Shown in pieces: positions 29,380-37,244 of a stretch of 64,000 nucleotides of DNA. Both the position numbers and the translations under genes were made by a program. Each line of letters opens with the position of its first letter. Within the stretch, counting starts at the first letter, position 1. The notes below the pieces were generated by a model. The model saw only the letters and a list, made by a program, of their open reading frames with translations. It was not told where the DNA came from and made no database searches. This DNA comes from Cupriavidus taiwanensis (GTDB taxonomy: Bacteria; Pseudomonadota; Gammaproteobacteria; Burkholderiales; Burkholderiaceae): positions 1,949,583 through 2,013,582 of the forward strand of contig NZ_LT984803.1 in the NCBI RefSeq assembly GCF_900250115.1. Reading direction: 5' to 3'.

Positions 29380-30615
29380 TCAGGCCGCTGCCTTGCCGTG
29401 GCGTTTCCGGTACGCCTCGAGGAAGCGCGCGATACGGCCGATGGCCTCGCGCAGGTCTTCCTCGTGCGGCAGGAACACGATGCGGAAATGGTCGGGCCGG
29501 GCCCAGTTGAAGCCGGAGCCCTGCACCAGCAGCACCTTGGACTCCTGCAGCAGTTCATAGATGAACTCCTGGTCGTCCTGCACCGGGTACATCGACAGGT
29601 CCAGCTTCGGGAACAGGTACAGCGCCGCCTTGGGCTTGACGCAGGTCACGCCCGGGATCGCGGTGATCAGCTCATAGGCCAGGTCGCGCTGGCGCCGCAG
29701 GCGCCCGCCTTCGGCGACCAGGTCATTGATGCTCTGGTAGCCGCCCAGCGCGGTCTGGATCGCCCACTGGCCCGGCACGTTGGCGCACAGGCGCATCGAC
29801 GACAGCATGTTCAGGCCTTCGATGTAGTCGATGGCCGGGCGCTTGTCGCCCGACACCACCATCCAGCCGGCCCGGTAGCCGCACGAGCGGTAGTTCTTCG
29901 ACAGGCCGTTGAAGGTCACCGTCAGCACGTCGGTCGACAGCGAGGCGATCGAGGTGTGGGTGACGCCGTCGTACAGGACCTTGTCGTAGATCTCGTCGGC
30001 AAAGATGATCAGGCCGTGCTCGCGCGCGATCGCGACGATCTCGAGCAGCAGCTCATCCGAATACAGCGCCCCGGTGGGGTTGTTCGGGTTGATGATGACG
30101 ATGGCCTTGGTATGCGGCGTGATGCGCGCGCGGATATCGGCCGGATCGGGCATCCACTCGTTGGACTCGTCGCAGATGTAGTGCACCGGCGTGCCGCCCG
30201 ACAGGCTGACCGCGGCGGTCCACAGCGGGTAGTCCGGCGCCGGTACCAGCACTTCGTCGCCGGTATTGAGCAGTGCGTTGACGGCCATCACGATCAGCTC
30301 GGAGGCGCCGTTGCCCACATAGATATCGTCCAGGCCGACGCCTTCGATATTTTTTTGCTGGGTATAGTGCATGATCGCCTTGCGCGCGGCGAATATGCCC
30401 TTGGAATCGGAATAACCTGCCGAATTCGGCAGGTTTCGCATCATGTCCTGCTGAATTTCCTCCGGCGCGTCGAAGCCGAACACGGCCAGGTTGCCGATAT
30501 TCAGCTTGATGATCTTGTGCCCCTCTTCCTCCATCTGCTTGGCCTTTTCCAGCACCGGCCCGCGGATGTCGTAGCAAACGTTATTGAGTTTGTTGGATTT
30601 CTGGATGGGTTTCAC
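29380..30615 (-). CDS. alaA: Glutamate-pyruvate aminotransferase AlaA
   Basis: 411-residue fold-type-I PLP enzyme, main route to alanine from pyruvate. Nearly the whole N-terminus (QKSNKLNNVCYDIRGPVL) and LSKNYRSCGYRAGWMV, which carries the PLP lysine, match E. coli AlaA. IGNLAVFGFDAPEE replaces the usual IGNPAPFGF. A GTG at 30615 gives the family N-terminus MKPIQKSN; an in-frame ATG at 30723 would add 36 poorly conserved residues. It leads the alaA-hom-thrC run with short gaps. Confidence 0.92.
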   Translation of the reverse strand: MKPIQKSNKLNNVCYDIRGPVLEKAKQMEEEGHKIIKLNIGNLAVFGFDAPEEIQQDMMRNLPNSAGYSDSKGIFAARKAIMHYTQQKNIEGVGLDDIYVGNGASELIVMAVNALLNTGDEVLVPAPDYPLWTAAVSLSGGTPVHYICDESNEWMPDPADIRARITPHTKAIVIINPNNPTGALYSDELLLEIVAIAREHGLIIFADEIYDKVLYDGVTHTSIASLSTDVLTVTFNGLSKNYRSCGYRAGWMVVSGDKRPAIDYIEGLNMLSSMRLCANVPGQWAIQTALGGYQSINDLVAEGGRLRRQRDLAYELITAIPGVTCVKPKAALYLFPKLDLSMYPVQDDQEFIYELLQESKVLLVQGSGFNWARPDHFRIVFLPHEEDLREAIGRIARFLEAYRKRHGKAAA

Positions 30616-30730
30616 GGCGATGTCGGGCAAGCGTGGCGTGCCGCGTCGGCGGCACCGGACTGGGAATCGGGGCGATCTGACAGAATCTGAAAGAATGCGG
30701 AGGCGCCGTCCGCTGCGATGCAACGCAAAC

Positions 30731-30759
30731 GTGGCAGACAGGGAGGCAAAAGCTATAAT
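30731..30759 (+). promoter_or_regulatory. Sigma-70-like promoter upstream of the Mth938-like gene
   Basis: GTGGCA (30731-30736), 17-base spacer, then perfect TATAAT (30754-30759). The predicted transcript has a leader of about 180 bases before the GTG start at 30946. The rest of the alaA-Mth938 intergenic space (30616-30945) shows no gene. Confidence 0.6.
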
Positions 30760-30945
30760 TTATCGGATTATGACAGACTTCGGCAGGGATTCTTGCATTG
30801 CAGCGTGCGCTGTCCGCGCGCACCGCGGCAGCCTGCACGTTGCCGTCCGTCCGTTGCCCGTCCATCCATTGCCCGCCCGGCCCGCCGGCCCTCCGCTCCG
30901 CGGACCCGCCCGCCAGCCCGCGCCGGCCATCGCCGAGATCCCCAA

Positions 30946-31329
30946 GTGAAACTCCACGCCGACCAGCCCCAGTCGCTCAACACCGTCACGGCCTACGGGC
31001 CCGGTTATATCGAAATCAACCTGGTGCGCCACACCAACTCGGTGCTGGTCATGCCGGAGGGCGAAGTCCGGCCCTGGCCGGTCGACCGCTTCGAAGACCT
31101 GGAGCCCGCGCATTTCGAGCAGCTGTCCGAACTCGCGCCTGAAGTGGTGCTGCTGGGCACCGGCTCCCGGCTGCGCTTTCCGCACCCGCGCCTGACCGCA
31201 TCGCTGGCGCGCCGCCATGTCGGCGTCGACGCCATGGACATGCAGGCGGCGTGCCGCACCTACAACATCCTGATGGCCGAGGGGCGCAAGGTGGCAGCGG
31301 TGCTGCTGCTCGAGCCGGAGGCCACCTGA
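30946..31329 (+). CDS. Mth938-like (DUF498/NDUFAF3-type) protein
   Basis: 127 residues, GTG start (MKLHADQPQSLNTVTAYG). The pattern GYIEINLVRHTNSVLVMPEG, LLGTGSRLRFPHP, GVDAMDMQAACRTYNILMAEGR matches the Mth938 fold related to NDUFAF3 (DUF498). Biochemical role is not established; eukaryotic relatives assist complex I assembly. It stands just upstream of bcp and is divergent from alaA. Confidence 0.85.
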   Translation: MKLHADQPQSLNTVTAYGPGYIEINLVRHTNSVLVMPEGEVRPWPVDRFEDLEPAHFEQLSELAPEVVLLGTGSRLRFPHPRLTASLARRHVGVDAMDMQAACRTYNILMAEGRKVAAVLLLEPEAT

Positions 31330-31471
31330 CGCGCCCGCGGAGAAAGTTGAGCAGTCGCCACGCTTGAAGTCCGCGCGAGGCGCCCCAATCTGCTCGCGCT
31401 GAGGCGGCAGCCCCTCTCCCGATTCCAACGATTTCACCGATCCCCTGCCCCTCCCCCAAGGAGCCACAAGC

Positions 31472-31936
31472 ATGACCGTCAGTCTCAACAAGGCCATCCC
31501 CGACTTCAGCGCGCCGATGACCGGCGACGCCACCTTCCGCCTGGCCGACTACCGCGGCAAGACGGTGGTGCTGTACTTCTACCCGAAGGACAACACGCCG
31601 GGCTGCACCACGGAGGCAATGAATTTCCGCGACCAGTACGAGGATTTCGAGAAGGCCGGCGTGCAGGTATTCGGCATCTCGCGCGACAGCCTGCGCTCGC
31701 ATGAAAACTTCAAGGCCAAGCTGGAACTGCCGTTCGAACTGATCTCCGATGCCGACGAAGATGTGTGCACATTATTTGATGTCATCAAGATGAAAAAGCT
31801 GTATGGCAAGGAGCACCGCGGCATCGAGCGCAGCACCTTCGTCATCGACGGCAAAGGCATCCTGCGGCACGAGCTGCGCGGCATCAAGGTGCCCAGCCAC
31901 GTCGACGAAGTGCTGGAGATCGTGCGCGGTCTCTGA
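31472..31936 (+). CDS. bcp: Peroxiredoxin Bcp/PrxQ, 1-Cys form at the usual resolving site
   Basis: 154-residue thiol peroxidase reducing organic peroxides and H2O2. The peroxidatic cysteine is Cys45 in NTPGCTTEAM. The resolving cysteine five residues later in typical PrxQ is Met50 here, so this enzyme must use Cys99 (DEDVCTLF), a partner thiol, or act as a 1-Cys enzyme. A perfect palindrome CGCGGTCTC-T-GAGACCGCG spans its stop codon and may terminate or stabilise the message. It has no signal peptide. Confidence 0.93.
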   Translation: MTVSLNKAIPDFSAPMTGDATFRLADYRGKTVVLYFYPKDNTPGCTTEAMNFRDQYEDFEKAGVQVFGISRDSLRSHENFKAKLELPFELISDADEDVCTLFDVIKMKKLYGKEHRGIERSTFVIDGKGILRHELRGIKVPSHVDEVLEIVRGL

Positions 31937-32010
31937 GACCGCGACGCAGCGCCGGCATTGCCCGTAACGGATCCGATCCGGACGCGCGCGGCAAACGTTG
32001 GCAAACCCAA

Positions 32011-32039
32011 TTGCCAAACCCAAAGCCTTCAGATACATT
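32011..32039 (+). promoter_or_regulatory. Strong sigma-70-like promoter of the candidate small RNA
   Basis: TTGCCA (32011-32016), 17-base spacer, TACATT (32034-32039): four or more matches in each box at ideal spacing. It lies after bcp and before the structured region ending in a terminator. Confidence 0.6.
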
Positions 32040-32045
32040 GGCCCG

Positions 32046-32186
32046 TAATGAGTTCAGATTCCGGATGCCACGCTGTTTCGACTCCCCGGCCCAGGCGCTT
32101 CCTGCCACAGGCCGGTAGCGGACCTGCCATGTCGGCAGTCCGACCAAGAGCCGCCAACCCTGTACCGCAGGCATGGCGGCTTTTTT
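32046..32186 (+). ncRNA. Candidate structured small RNA upstream of phoH
   Basis: About 140 nt from the promoter at 32011 to a terminator at 32149-32186. Hairpin 1: CCGGCC (32086-32091) with GGCCGG (32110-32115), enclosing CAGG/CCTG. Hairpin 2: CTGCC (32124-32128) with GGCAG (32134-32138), extended by CGGA/TCCG. A 5' strand GCCAC-GCTG (32067-32075) can alternatively pair near the terminator, giving a rod-like fold. No ORF here has coding character. It could be a trans-acting sRNA, a 6S-like RNA, or a phoH leader that attenuates; I could not match a family. Confidence 0.5.
32149..32186 (+). terminator. Intrinsic terminator of the candidate small RNA
   Basis: Stem AGCCGCCA (32149-32156) with TGGCGGCT (32174-32181), then TTTTT to 32186. 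It is on the plus strand with no protein gene directly upstream. Confidence 0.75.
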
Positions 32187-32358
32187 GTTTGCAGCCGCGT
32201 CGGTCCTCATGTATGTCCGCGCCGGGCGCCTCGCGCATGCATGCCCCGGCCCGGGTTCGCCACGCCGCCTCCAACGCCTCGCACTTTGCCGAGGTAGCGC
32301 GGCGCCGCGGACCGGACATTCCCGCCCCCTTCTTGTCCCCCTGAAAGGAAAGCCAAGC

Positions 32359-34062
32359 ATGCCGCTGCCTACCATGCCCGCCAAGCCTGCCCAATTGCTG
32401 GATCCGAGCGAATTTGCTCCGGTCTCCGCGGTGCCTAAGGCCAAAGCCGCCACACAGGGCAAGAAACCTGTGCCGGCGCTCGAGCGCGTGGCATTGCTGG
32501 AAACCGGCGACGCACAGGTGCCTGAAGTCAAGGCCCGCGCCGCCGGCGGCACCCGCGCCCGCAGCACCGAGACCCCCGCGGTATCGACGCCGGCCGTCGC
32601 CTCCGCGCCGGTGAGCCTGGTCAAGCCGTCGACCGGCACCACGCGCCGCGCGCGCAAGGCCGAAGGCCCGAGCAAGCTGTTCGTGCTCGACACCAACGTG
32701 CTGATGCACGACCCGGCCTCGCTGTTCCGCTTCGAAGAGCACGACATCTACCTGCCGATGATGACGCTCGAAGAACTGGACAACCACAAGAAGGGCATGA
32801 GCGAAGTCGCGCGCAACGCGCGCATGGTCAGCCGCACGCTCGATTCGCTGGTGGGCGGCACCGACGGCGTGCTCGACGAGGGCCTGTCGCTGGCCAGCCT
32901 GGGCAACCGCGACGCGCAGGGCAAGCTGTTCTTCCAGACGCGCCTGAACGACATCAAGCTGCCCGAAGGCCTGCCGCAGGGCAAAGCCGACAACCAGATC
33001 CTGGGCGTGGTCAGCGCGCTGCAGCAGCAGTATCCCGAGCGCCAGGTCGTGCTGGTGTCGAAAGACATCAACATGCGCATCAAGGCGCGCGCCCTGGGCC
33101 TGCCGGCCGAGGACTACTTCAACGACCAGGTCCTCGAGGACAAGGACCTGCTCTACGCGGGCGTGATGCAACTGCCCGGCGATTTCTGGGCCAAGCACGG
33201 CAAGGGCGTCGAAAGCTGGCAGGATCCCAAGTCCGGCGCCATGTTCTACCGGCTCACCGGCCCGCTGGTGCCGTCGTTCCTGGTCAACCAGTTCGTCTAC
33301 CTCGAGCCCGTGGACGGCAGCCTGCCGCTCTATGCGCAGGTCAAGGAGATCAACGGCAAGACCGCGCTGCTGCAGACGCTGAAGGACTACACGCACCACA
33401 AGAACAACGTGTGGAGCGTGACCGCGCGCAACCGCGAGCAGAACTTCGCGCTCAACCTGCTGATGAACCCGGACATCGACTTCGTCACGCTGCTGGGCCA
33501 GGCCGGCACCGGCAAGACGCTGCTGGCGCTGGCGGCAGGCCTTGAGCAGGTGCTGGACCAGAAGCTGTACAACGAGATCATCGTCACGCGCGCGACCGTG
33601 CCGGTGGGCGAGGACATCGGCTTCCTGCCCGGCACCGAGGAAGAAAAGATGCAGCCGTGGATGGGCGCGTTCGACGACAACCTCGAGGTGCTGCAGAAGA
33701 GTGACGACAGCGCCGGCGACTGGGGCCGCGCCGCGACCCAGGAGCTGATCCGCTCGCGCATCAAGGTCAAGAGCATGAACTTCATGCGCGGCCGCACCTT
33801 CGTCAACAAGTTCGTCATCATCGACGAGGCGCAGAACCTGACGCCCAAGCAGATGAAGACGCTGGTGACGCGCGCCGGCCCCGGCACCAAGATCATCTGC
33901 CTGGGCAATATCGCGCAGATCGACACGCCCTACCTGACCGAGGGCTCGTCGGGACTGACCTACGTGGTCGACCGCTTCAAGGGCTGGAGCCACAGCGGCC
34001 ATATCACGCTGGCGCGCGGCGAGCGCTCGCGCCTGGCCGACCACGCCGGCGACGTACTCTGA
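32359..34062 (+). CDS. phoH: PIN-PhoH fusion ATPase
   Basis: 567 residues. A 105-residue basic/Pro-rich tail leads into a PIN nuclease domain (starts LFVLDTNVLMHDP near 108, then LEELDNHKKG and KDINMRIKA). A PhoH P-loop ATPase follows: Walker A GQAGTGKT near 380, Walker B FVIIDEAQN near 486. This PhoH2 architecture is an RNA helicase-nuclease in characterised relatives. The start at 32359 has AAAGGAA ten bases upstream. Its expression may depend on the structured RNA and terminator just upstream. Confidence 0.93.
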   Translation: MPLPTMPAKPAQLLDPSEFAPVSAVPKAKAATQGKKPVPALERVALLETGDAQVPEVKARAAGGTRARSTETPAVSTPAVASAPVSLVKPSTGTTRRARKAEGPSKLFVLDTNVLMHDPASLFRFEEHDIYLPMMTLEELDNHKKGMSEVARNARMVSRTLDSLVGGTDGVLDEGLSLASLGNRDAQGKLFFQTRLNDIKLPEGLPQGKADNQILGVVSALQQQYPERQVVLVSKDINMRIKARALGLPAEDYFNDQVLEDKDLLYAGVMQLPGDFWAKHGKGVESWQDPKSGAMFYRLTGPLVPSFLVNQFVYLEPVDGSLPLYAQVKEINGKTALLQTLKDYTHHKNNVWSVTARNREQNFALNLLMNPDIDFVTLLGQAGTGKTLLALAAGLEQVLDQKLYNEIIVTRATVPVGEDIGFLPGTEEEKMQPWMGAFDDNLEVLQKSDDSAGDWGRAATQELIRSRIKVKSMNFMRGRTFVNKFVIIDEAQNLTPKQMKTLVTRAGPGTKIICLGNIAQIDTPYLTEGSSGLTYVVDRFKGWSHSGHITLARGERSRLADHAGDVL

Positions 34063-34192
34063 CGCGGGCCGCGGGTCCGGGCACCCTTCCATGCGAGGGG
34101 GCGCCCGGGGCCGCCATCGTGATCGGCAAGCGCAATGCGGCTATGATGTCCGCACGTCCGCTTGTTGTCCCGCACCCCAACTGGAGGCGTCG

Positions 34193-34600
34193 ATGAACCC
34201 ACAGCATCTCCGCCTGGCCGCGCTGATCGGCGCCGCCATGGTCCTGGCCGGCCCGCTTCAGGCGCGCGCCGCGGCCGACGACCTGGTGATCCGCACCATG
34301 GGCCCGGTCAGCTACGTCTGCGGCGGCGTCGCCGAGGACGAGCGCCAGGCGCTGAGCGCGCGCGAGAAGGATTTCAATATTGGCGTGCTATTTACGCAGG
34401 GCACCGCTGGCGAGTTCCTGTCCGACGTCGCGGTCAAGCTGGTGCGCGACGAACAGGAGGTCGCAAGCTTCAACGCCGCCGGCCCCCGCTGCCTGATACG
34501 TGCGCCCGAAGGCAGCTACAATATCGAGGCCAGTTACAAGGGCCAGGCCAAGTCGATCAAGGTCAGCACCGGTACGCGCAACGCCCAGCTACGCTGGTAG
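34193..34600 (+). CDS. Secreted protein of unknown function
   Basis: 135 residues with a signal peptide (MNPQHLRLAALIGAAMVLAG...ARA, about 27 residues), so periplasmic. A mature Cys pair (Cys43 and Cys99 approximately, in SYVCGG and RCLIRA) could form a disulfide. The C-terminal EGSYNIEASYKGQAKSIKV resembles the beta-strand region of carboxypeptidase-regulatory/PEGA-like modules. I do not recognise a family. CTGGAGGC eight bases before the ATG supports the start. It precedes the peptidase gene by 47 bases and may be cotranscribed. Confidence 0.75.
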   Translation: MNPQHLRLAALIGAAMVLAGPLQARAAADDLVIRTMGPVSYVCGGVAEDERQALSAREKDFNIGVLFTQGTAGEFLSDVAVKLVRDEQEVASFNAAGPRCLIRAPEGSYNIEASYKGQAKSIKVSTGTRNAQLRW

Positions 34601-34647
34601 CGGCAAGGCTTCCGGTGCGCCGGCAGGCCGGCGACCGGAACCCAGCG

Positions 34648-35337
34648 ATGCCATTGCGCCGTACCCCTAGTTCTTCCAGTTCCTCCAGTCCTTCTGTGGT
34701 GCCTGGCCCGCTTGCCCGGGCCAGCCTGCCGCTGCTCTGTGCCGCCGCGCTGCTGCTGGCGGCGTGCGCCAGTTCCCCACCCACGCGCCAGGGCAACCTG
34801 CCGCGTACGCCCGGCAAGCCCATGGTCGATCCCAGCGCCGGGCTGGAGGAAATCTCGATCCAGGCGATGTCGCTGGTCGGCACCCCTTACCGCTATGGCG
34901 GCAACACGCCGGATGCCGGCTTCGATTGCAGCGGCCTGGTGCGCTATGTGGTCTCGCGCGCGGCCAATGTCAACTTGCCACGCACCACCGAGGCCATGGG
35001 CACGCGCGGCAGTTCGCTCGACCGCAGCGAGGTCGCTTCCGGCGACCTGGTGTTCTTCAACACCACCGGCCGCGCCAACTCGCACGTCGGCATCTATGTC
35101 GGCCAGAACCGCTTTGTCCATGCGCCCTCGTCCGGCGGCACCGTGCGGCTGGAGGACATGGGCAAGCCCTACTGGGCCTCGCGCTACAACGGCGCGCGGC
35201 GGGTGGTCGCCGGCGCGGTCAACCTGCCACCGGCGCCGGCGACACCGGTGCCCGCGCCCGCTCCGGTGCCGCTCGCGCCCGAACCTGCCCCGCTGCCCGC
35301 CGACGACGATCCCATCGCCGCCTTCGCCAACCACTGA
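34648..35337 (+). CDS. NlpC/P60 peptidoglycan endopeptidase lipoprotein
   Basis: 229 residues. N-terminal Ser-rich run, then hydrophobic segment with lipobox LLAAC near residue 35. The C40 peptidase domain follows: GTPYRYGGNTPDAGFDCSGLV with the catalytic Cys, SHVGIYVG with the catalytic His, and a third polar residue in HAPSSGG. It cleaves stem peptides in the periplasm. The C-terminus is a Pro/Ala-rich tail (PAPATPVPAPAPVP) of about 35 residues. The ATG at 34648 was chosen as the first before the signal sequence. Confidence 0.9.
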   Translation: MPLRRTPSSSSSSSPSVVPGPLARASLPLLCAAALLLAACASSPPTRQGNLPRTPGKPMVDPSAGLEEISIQAMSLVGTPYRYGGNTPDAGFDCSGLVRYVVSRAANVNLPRTTEAMGTRGSSLDRSEVASGDLVFFNTTGRANSHVGIYVGQNRFVHAPSSGGTVRLEDMGKPYWASRYNGARRVVAGAVNLPPAPATPVPAPAPVPLAPEPAPLPADDDPIAAFANH

Positions 35338-35356
35338 GCGACTGGCACGGGCAAAT

Positions 35357-35384
35357 AAAAAGCCAGGCATTTGCCTGGCTTTTT
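35357..35384. terminator. Bidirectional terminator between convergent genes
   Basis: GCCAGGC-ATTT-GCCTGGC flanked by AAAAA and TTTTT. It serves the peptidase gene on plus and pit on minus. Confidence 0.9.
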
Positions 35385-35406
35385 GCCTGAGCGGCCGAAG
35401 GCCGCG

Positions 35407-36414
35407 TTACAGGATATGGCGCCCGATCCACCATGCGATCGCCGCCATGAAGGCCGAGGCCGGAATCGTCAGCACCCAGGCCCAGACGATATTGCCGGCC
35501 ACACCCCAGCGCACCGCCGACATCTTCTGCGACGAGCCGACCCCGACGATGGCGCCGGTGATCGTGTGCGTGGTCGACACCGGCACGCCCAGCGCCGAGG
35601 CAAAGAACAGCGTCAGCGCACCGCCGGTCTCGGCGCAGAAGCCGCCCACGGGCTTGAGCTTGGTGATCTTCTGGCCCATGGTGCGCACGATGCGCCAGCC
35701 GCCGAACAGCGTGCCCATGCCGATGGCGACGTAGCAGCTAACGATCACCCACGTCGGCGGCGGATCGCCGGCCAGCACGTGGCCGCTGGCGATCAGCAGC
35801 ATCCAGATGATGCCGATGGTCTTCTGCGCATCATTGCCGCCATGGCCGAGGCTGTACAGCGAAGCCGATACCAGCTGCAGGCGCCGGAACCAGCGGTCGA
35901 CGCGCGATGGCGGCGTGCGGAAGAAGGTCCAGCCGACGATGACCATCATCAGCGAACCCAGCAGGAAGCCGAGGAAAGGCGACACCAGGATGAACGCCAC
36001 GGTCTTCAGCAGGCCGCTGGCCACCAGCGCGCCGGTGCCCGCCTTGGCCACCGCGGCACCGACCAGCCCGCCGATCAGCGCGTGCGACGACGACGACGGA
36101 ATGCCGTAGTACCAGGTGATGACGTTCCACGCGATCGCCCCGACCAGCGCGCCGAAGATGACATAGTGGTCGACGACCCCGCCCTGGATGGTCCCGGTGC
36201 CGACCGTGGCCGCCACCTTCAGGTGGAACACGAAGATCGCGACGACGTTGCACATCGCCGCCATCGCCACCGCATGGTGCGGCTTGAGCACGCCCGTGGA
36301 CACCACCGTCGCGATCGAGTTGGCCGCGTCGTGGAAGCCGTTCATGAAGTCGAACAGCAATGCCAGCGCCACCAGCAAGGCGATCACCCACAGGCTCATT
36401 TGTATGGTCTGCAT
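35407..36414 (-). CDS. pit: Low-affinity phosphate transporter Pit
   Basis: 335-residue PiT-family membrane symporter. The duplicated GANDAANS-type signature appears as DFMNGFHDAANSIATVV near residue 25 and SLGHGGNDAQKTIG in the second half. About ten hydrophobic segments are visible. It follows the DUF47 gene by 13 bases, the usual pairing in which the PhoU-like partner controls Pit. Confidence 0.93.
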   Translation of the reverse strand: MQTIQMSLWVIALLVALALLFDFMNGFHDAANSIATVVSTGVLKPHHAVAMAAMCNVVAIFVFHLKVAATVGTGTIQGGVVDHYVIFGALVGAIAWNVITWYYGIPSSSSHALIGGLVGAAVAKAGTGALVASGLLKTVAFILVSPFLGFLLGSLMMVIVGWTFFRTPPSRVDRWFRRLQLVSASLYSLGHGGNDAQKTIGIIWMLLIASGHVLAGDPPPTWVIVSCYVAIGMGTLFGGWRIVRTMGQKITKLKPVGGFCAETGGALTLFFASALGVPVSTTHTITGAIVGVGSSQKMSAVRWGVAGNIVWAWVLTIPASAFMAAIAWWIGRHIL

Positions 36415-36427
36415 GCCGATTGCCGCC

Positions 36428-37054
36428 TCAGGCGTTTTCCAGGACGATGCCTTCGATGATGTTGGCGACGTCCTCGCACTTGTCGGTGATCGTCTCGAGT
36501 TGCTCGTAGATCGCCTTCAGCTTGATCAGGCGCTTGACGTCGGTCTCGTCGCGGAACAGCTTGGACATCGCCGAGCGCATCACGCGGTCAGCCTCGGATT
36601 CGAGCTGGTCGATCTGCTGCGCGGTCTTCAGGATGGTGCTAGCGTTGCCCATGTCCTCGAGCAGGCCCACGGCGATCTTGACCTGGTCGCAGCACTGCAC
36701 GCAGATCGCGGCCAGGCGCAGCGCCTCGTCGGTCAGGTTGGTCACGTCATACAGCGAGATGGTCTCGGCCACGTCTTCCATCAGGTCCAGGATGTCGTCC
36801 ATGGTCGTGATGAGCTTGTGGATCTCGTCGCGGTCCAGCGGCGTGATGAAAGTCTTGTGCAGCAGGTCGATGGTGTCGTGCGTGATGCGGTCGGCCTTCT
36901 TTTCGGTGGCCTGGACGCGCCGGGCATGGGCCTCGGCGTTGGGCAGGTCGTTGACCAGGGCCTGCAGTTCATGGGCGGCGGTCACCGCGCAGTCGGCGTG
37001 CTGGTTGAAATATTCGAAGAACTTGCCCTCGGTGGGCATGAATCGGCCGAACAT
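36428..37054 (-). CDS. PhoU-like DUF47 (Pit accessory) protein
   Basis: 208 residues, all helical, of the DUF47/PhoU-related family. It starts MFGRFMPTEGKFFEYFNQHA, with repeated acidic helices (DDILDLMEDVAETI, LIKLKAIYEQLETITDKCEDVANIIEG) that in PhoU-like folds bind metals. AAGGAAC eight bases before the ATG at 37054 supports the start. It is first in the pit operon; an AT-rich TAAAAT near 37160 on the minus strand may be its -10. Confidence 0.9.
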   Translation of the reverse strand: MFGRFMPTEGKFFEYFNQHADCAVTAAHELQALVNDLPNAEAHARRVQATEKKADRITHDTIDLLHKTFITPLDRDEIHKLITTMDDILDLMEDVAETISLYDVTNLTDEALRLAAICVQCCDQVKIAVGLLEDMGNASTILKTAQQIDQLESEADRVMRSAMSKLFRDETDVKRLIKLKAIYEQLETITDKCEDVANIIEGIVLENA

Positions 37055-37244
37055 GGAATGTTCCTTGTAGCAGCGTGGTATCGCTGCGGATGGTGTTGCG
37101 GGATTAAGCGGACGCGAGCATGACGGCCGCGGATGGCGGCTGTCATCAAAGCGCAATATTTTACAGGGTTGGCGGGACATTGCCCGCGCATTTGGCACAA
37201 ACGAGACGGCAAGGCACAGCGGAGGGCCGACCCGCTTGACTTCG

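Noticed and set aside
26567..29560. 997-codon open frame opposite thrC and hom
   Set aside because: Spans two well-identified genes on the other strand and has the repetitive composition of antisense GC-rich DNA.
31958..32344. 128-codon ORF covering the candidate small RNA
   Set aside because: No ribosome site, no domain, and it runs straight through a strong terminator hairpin.
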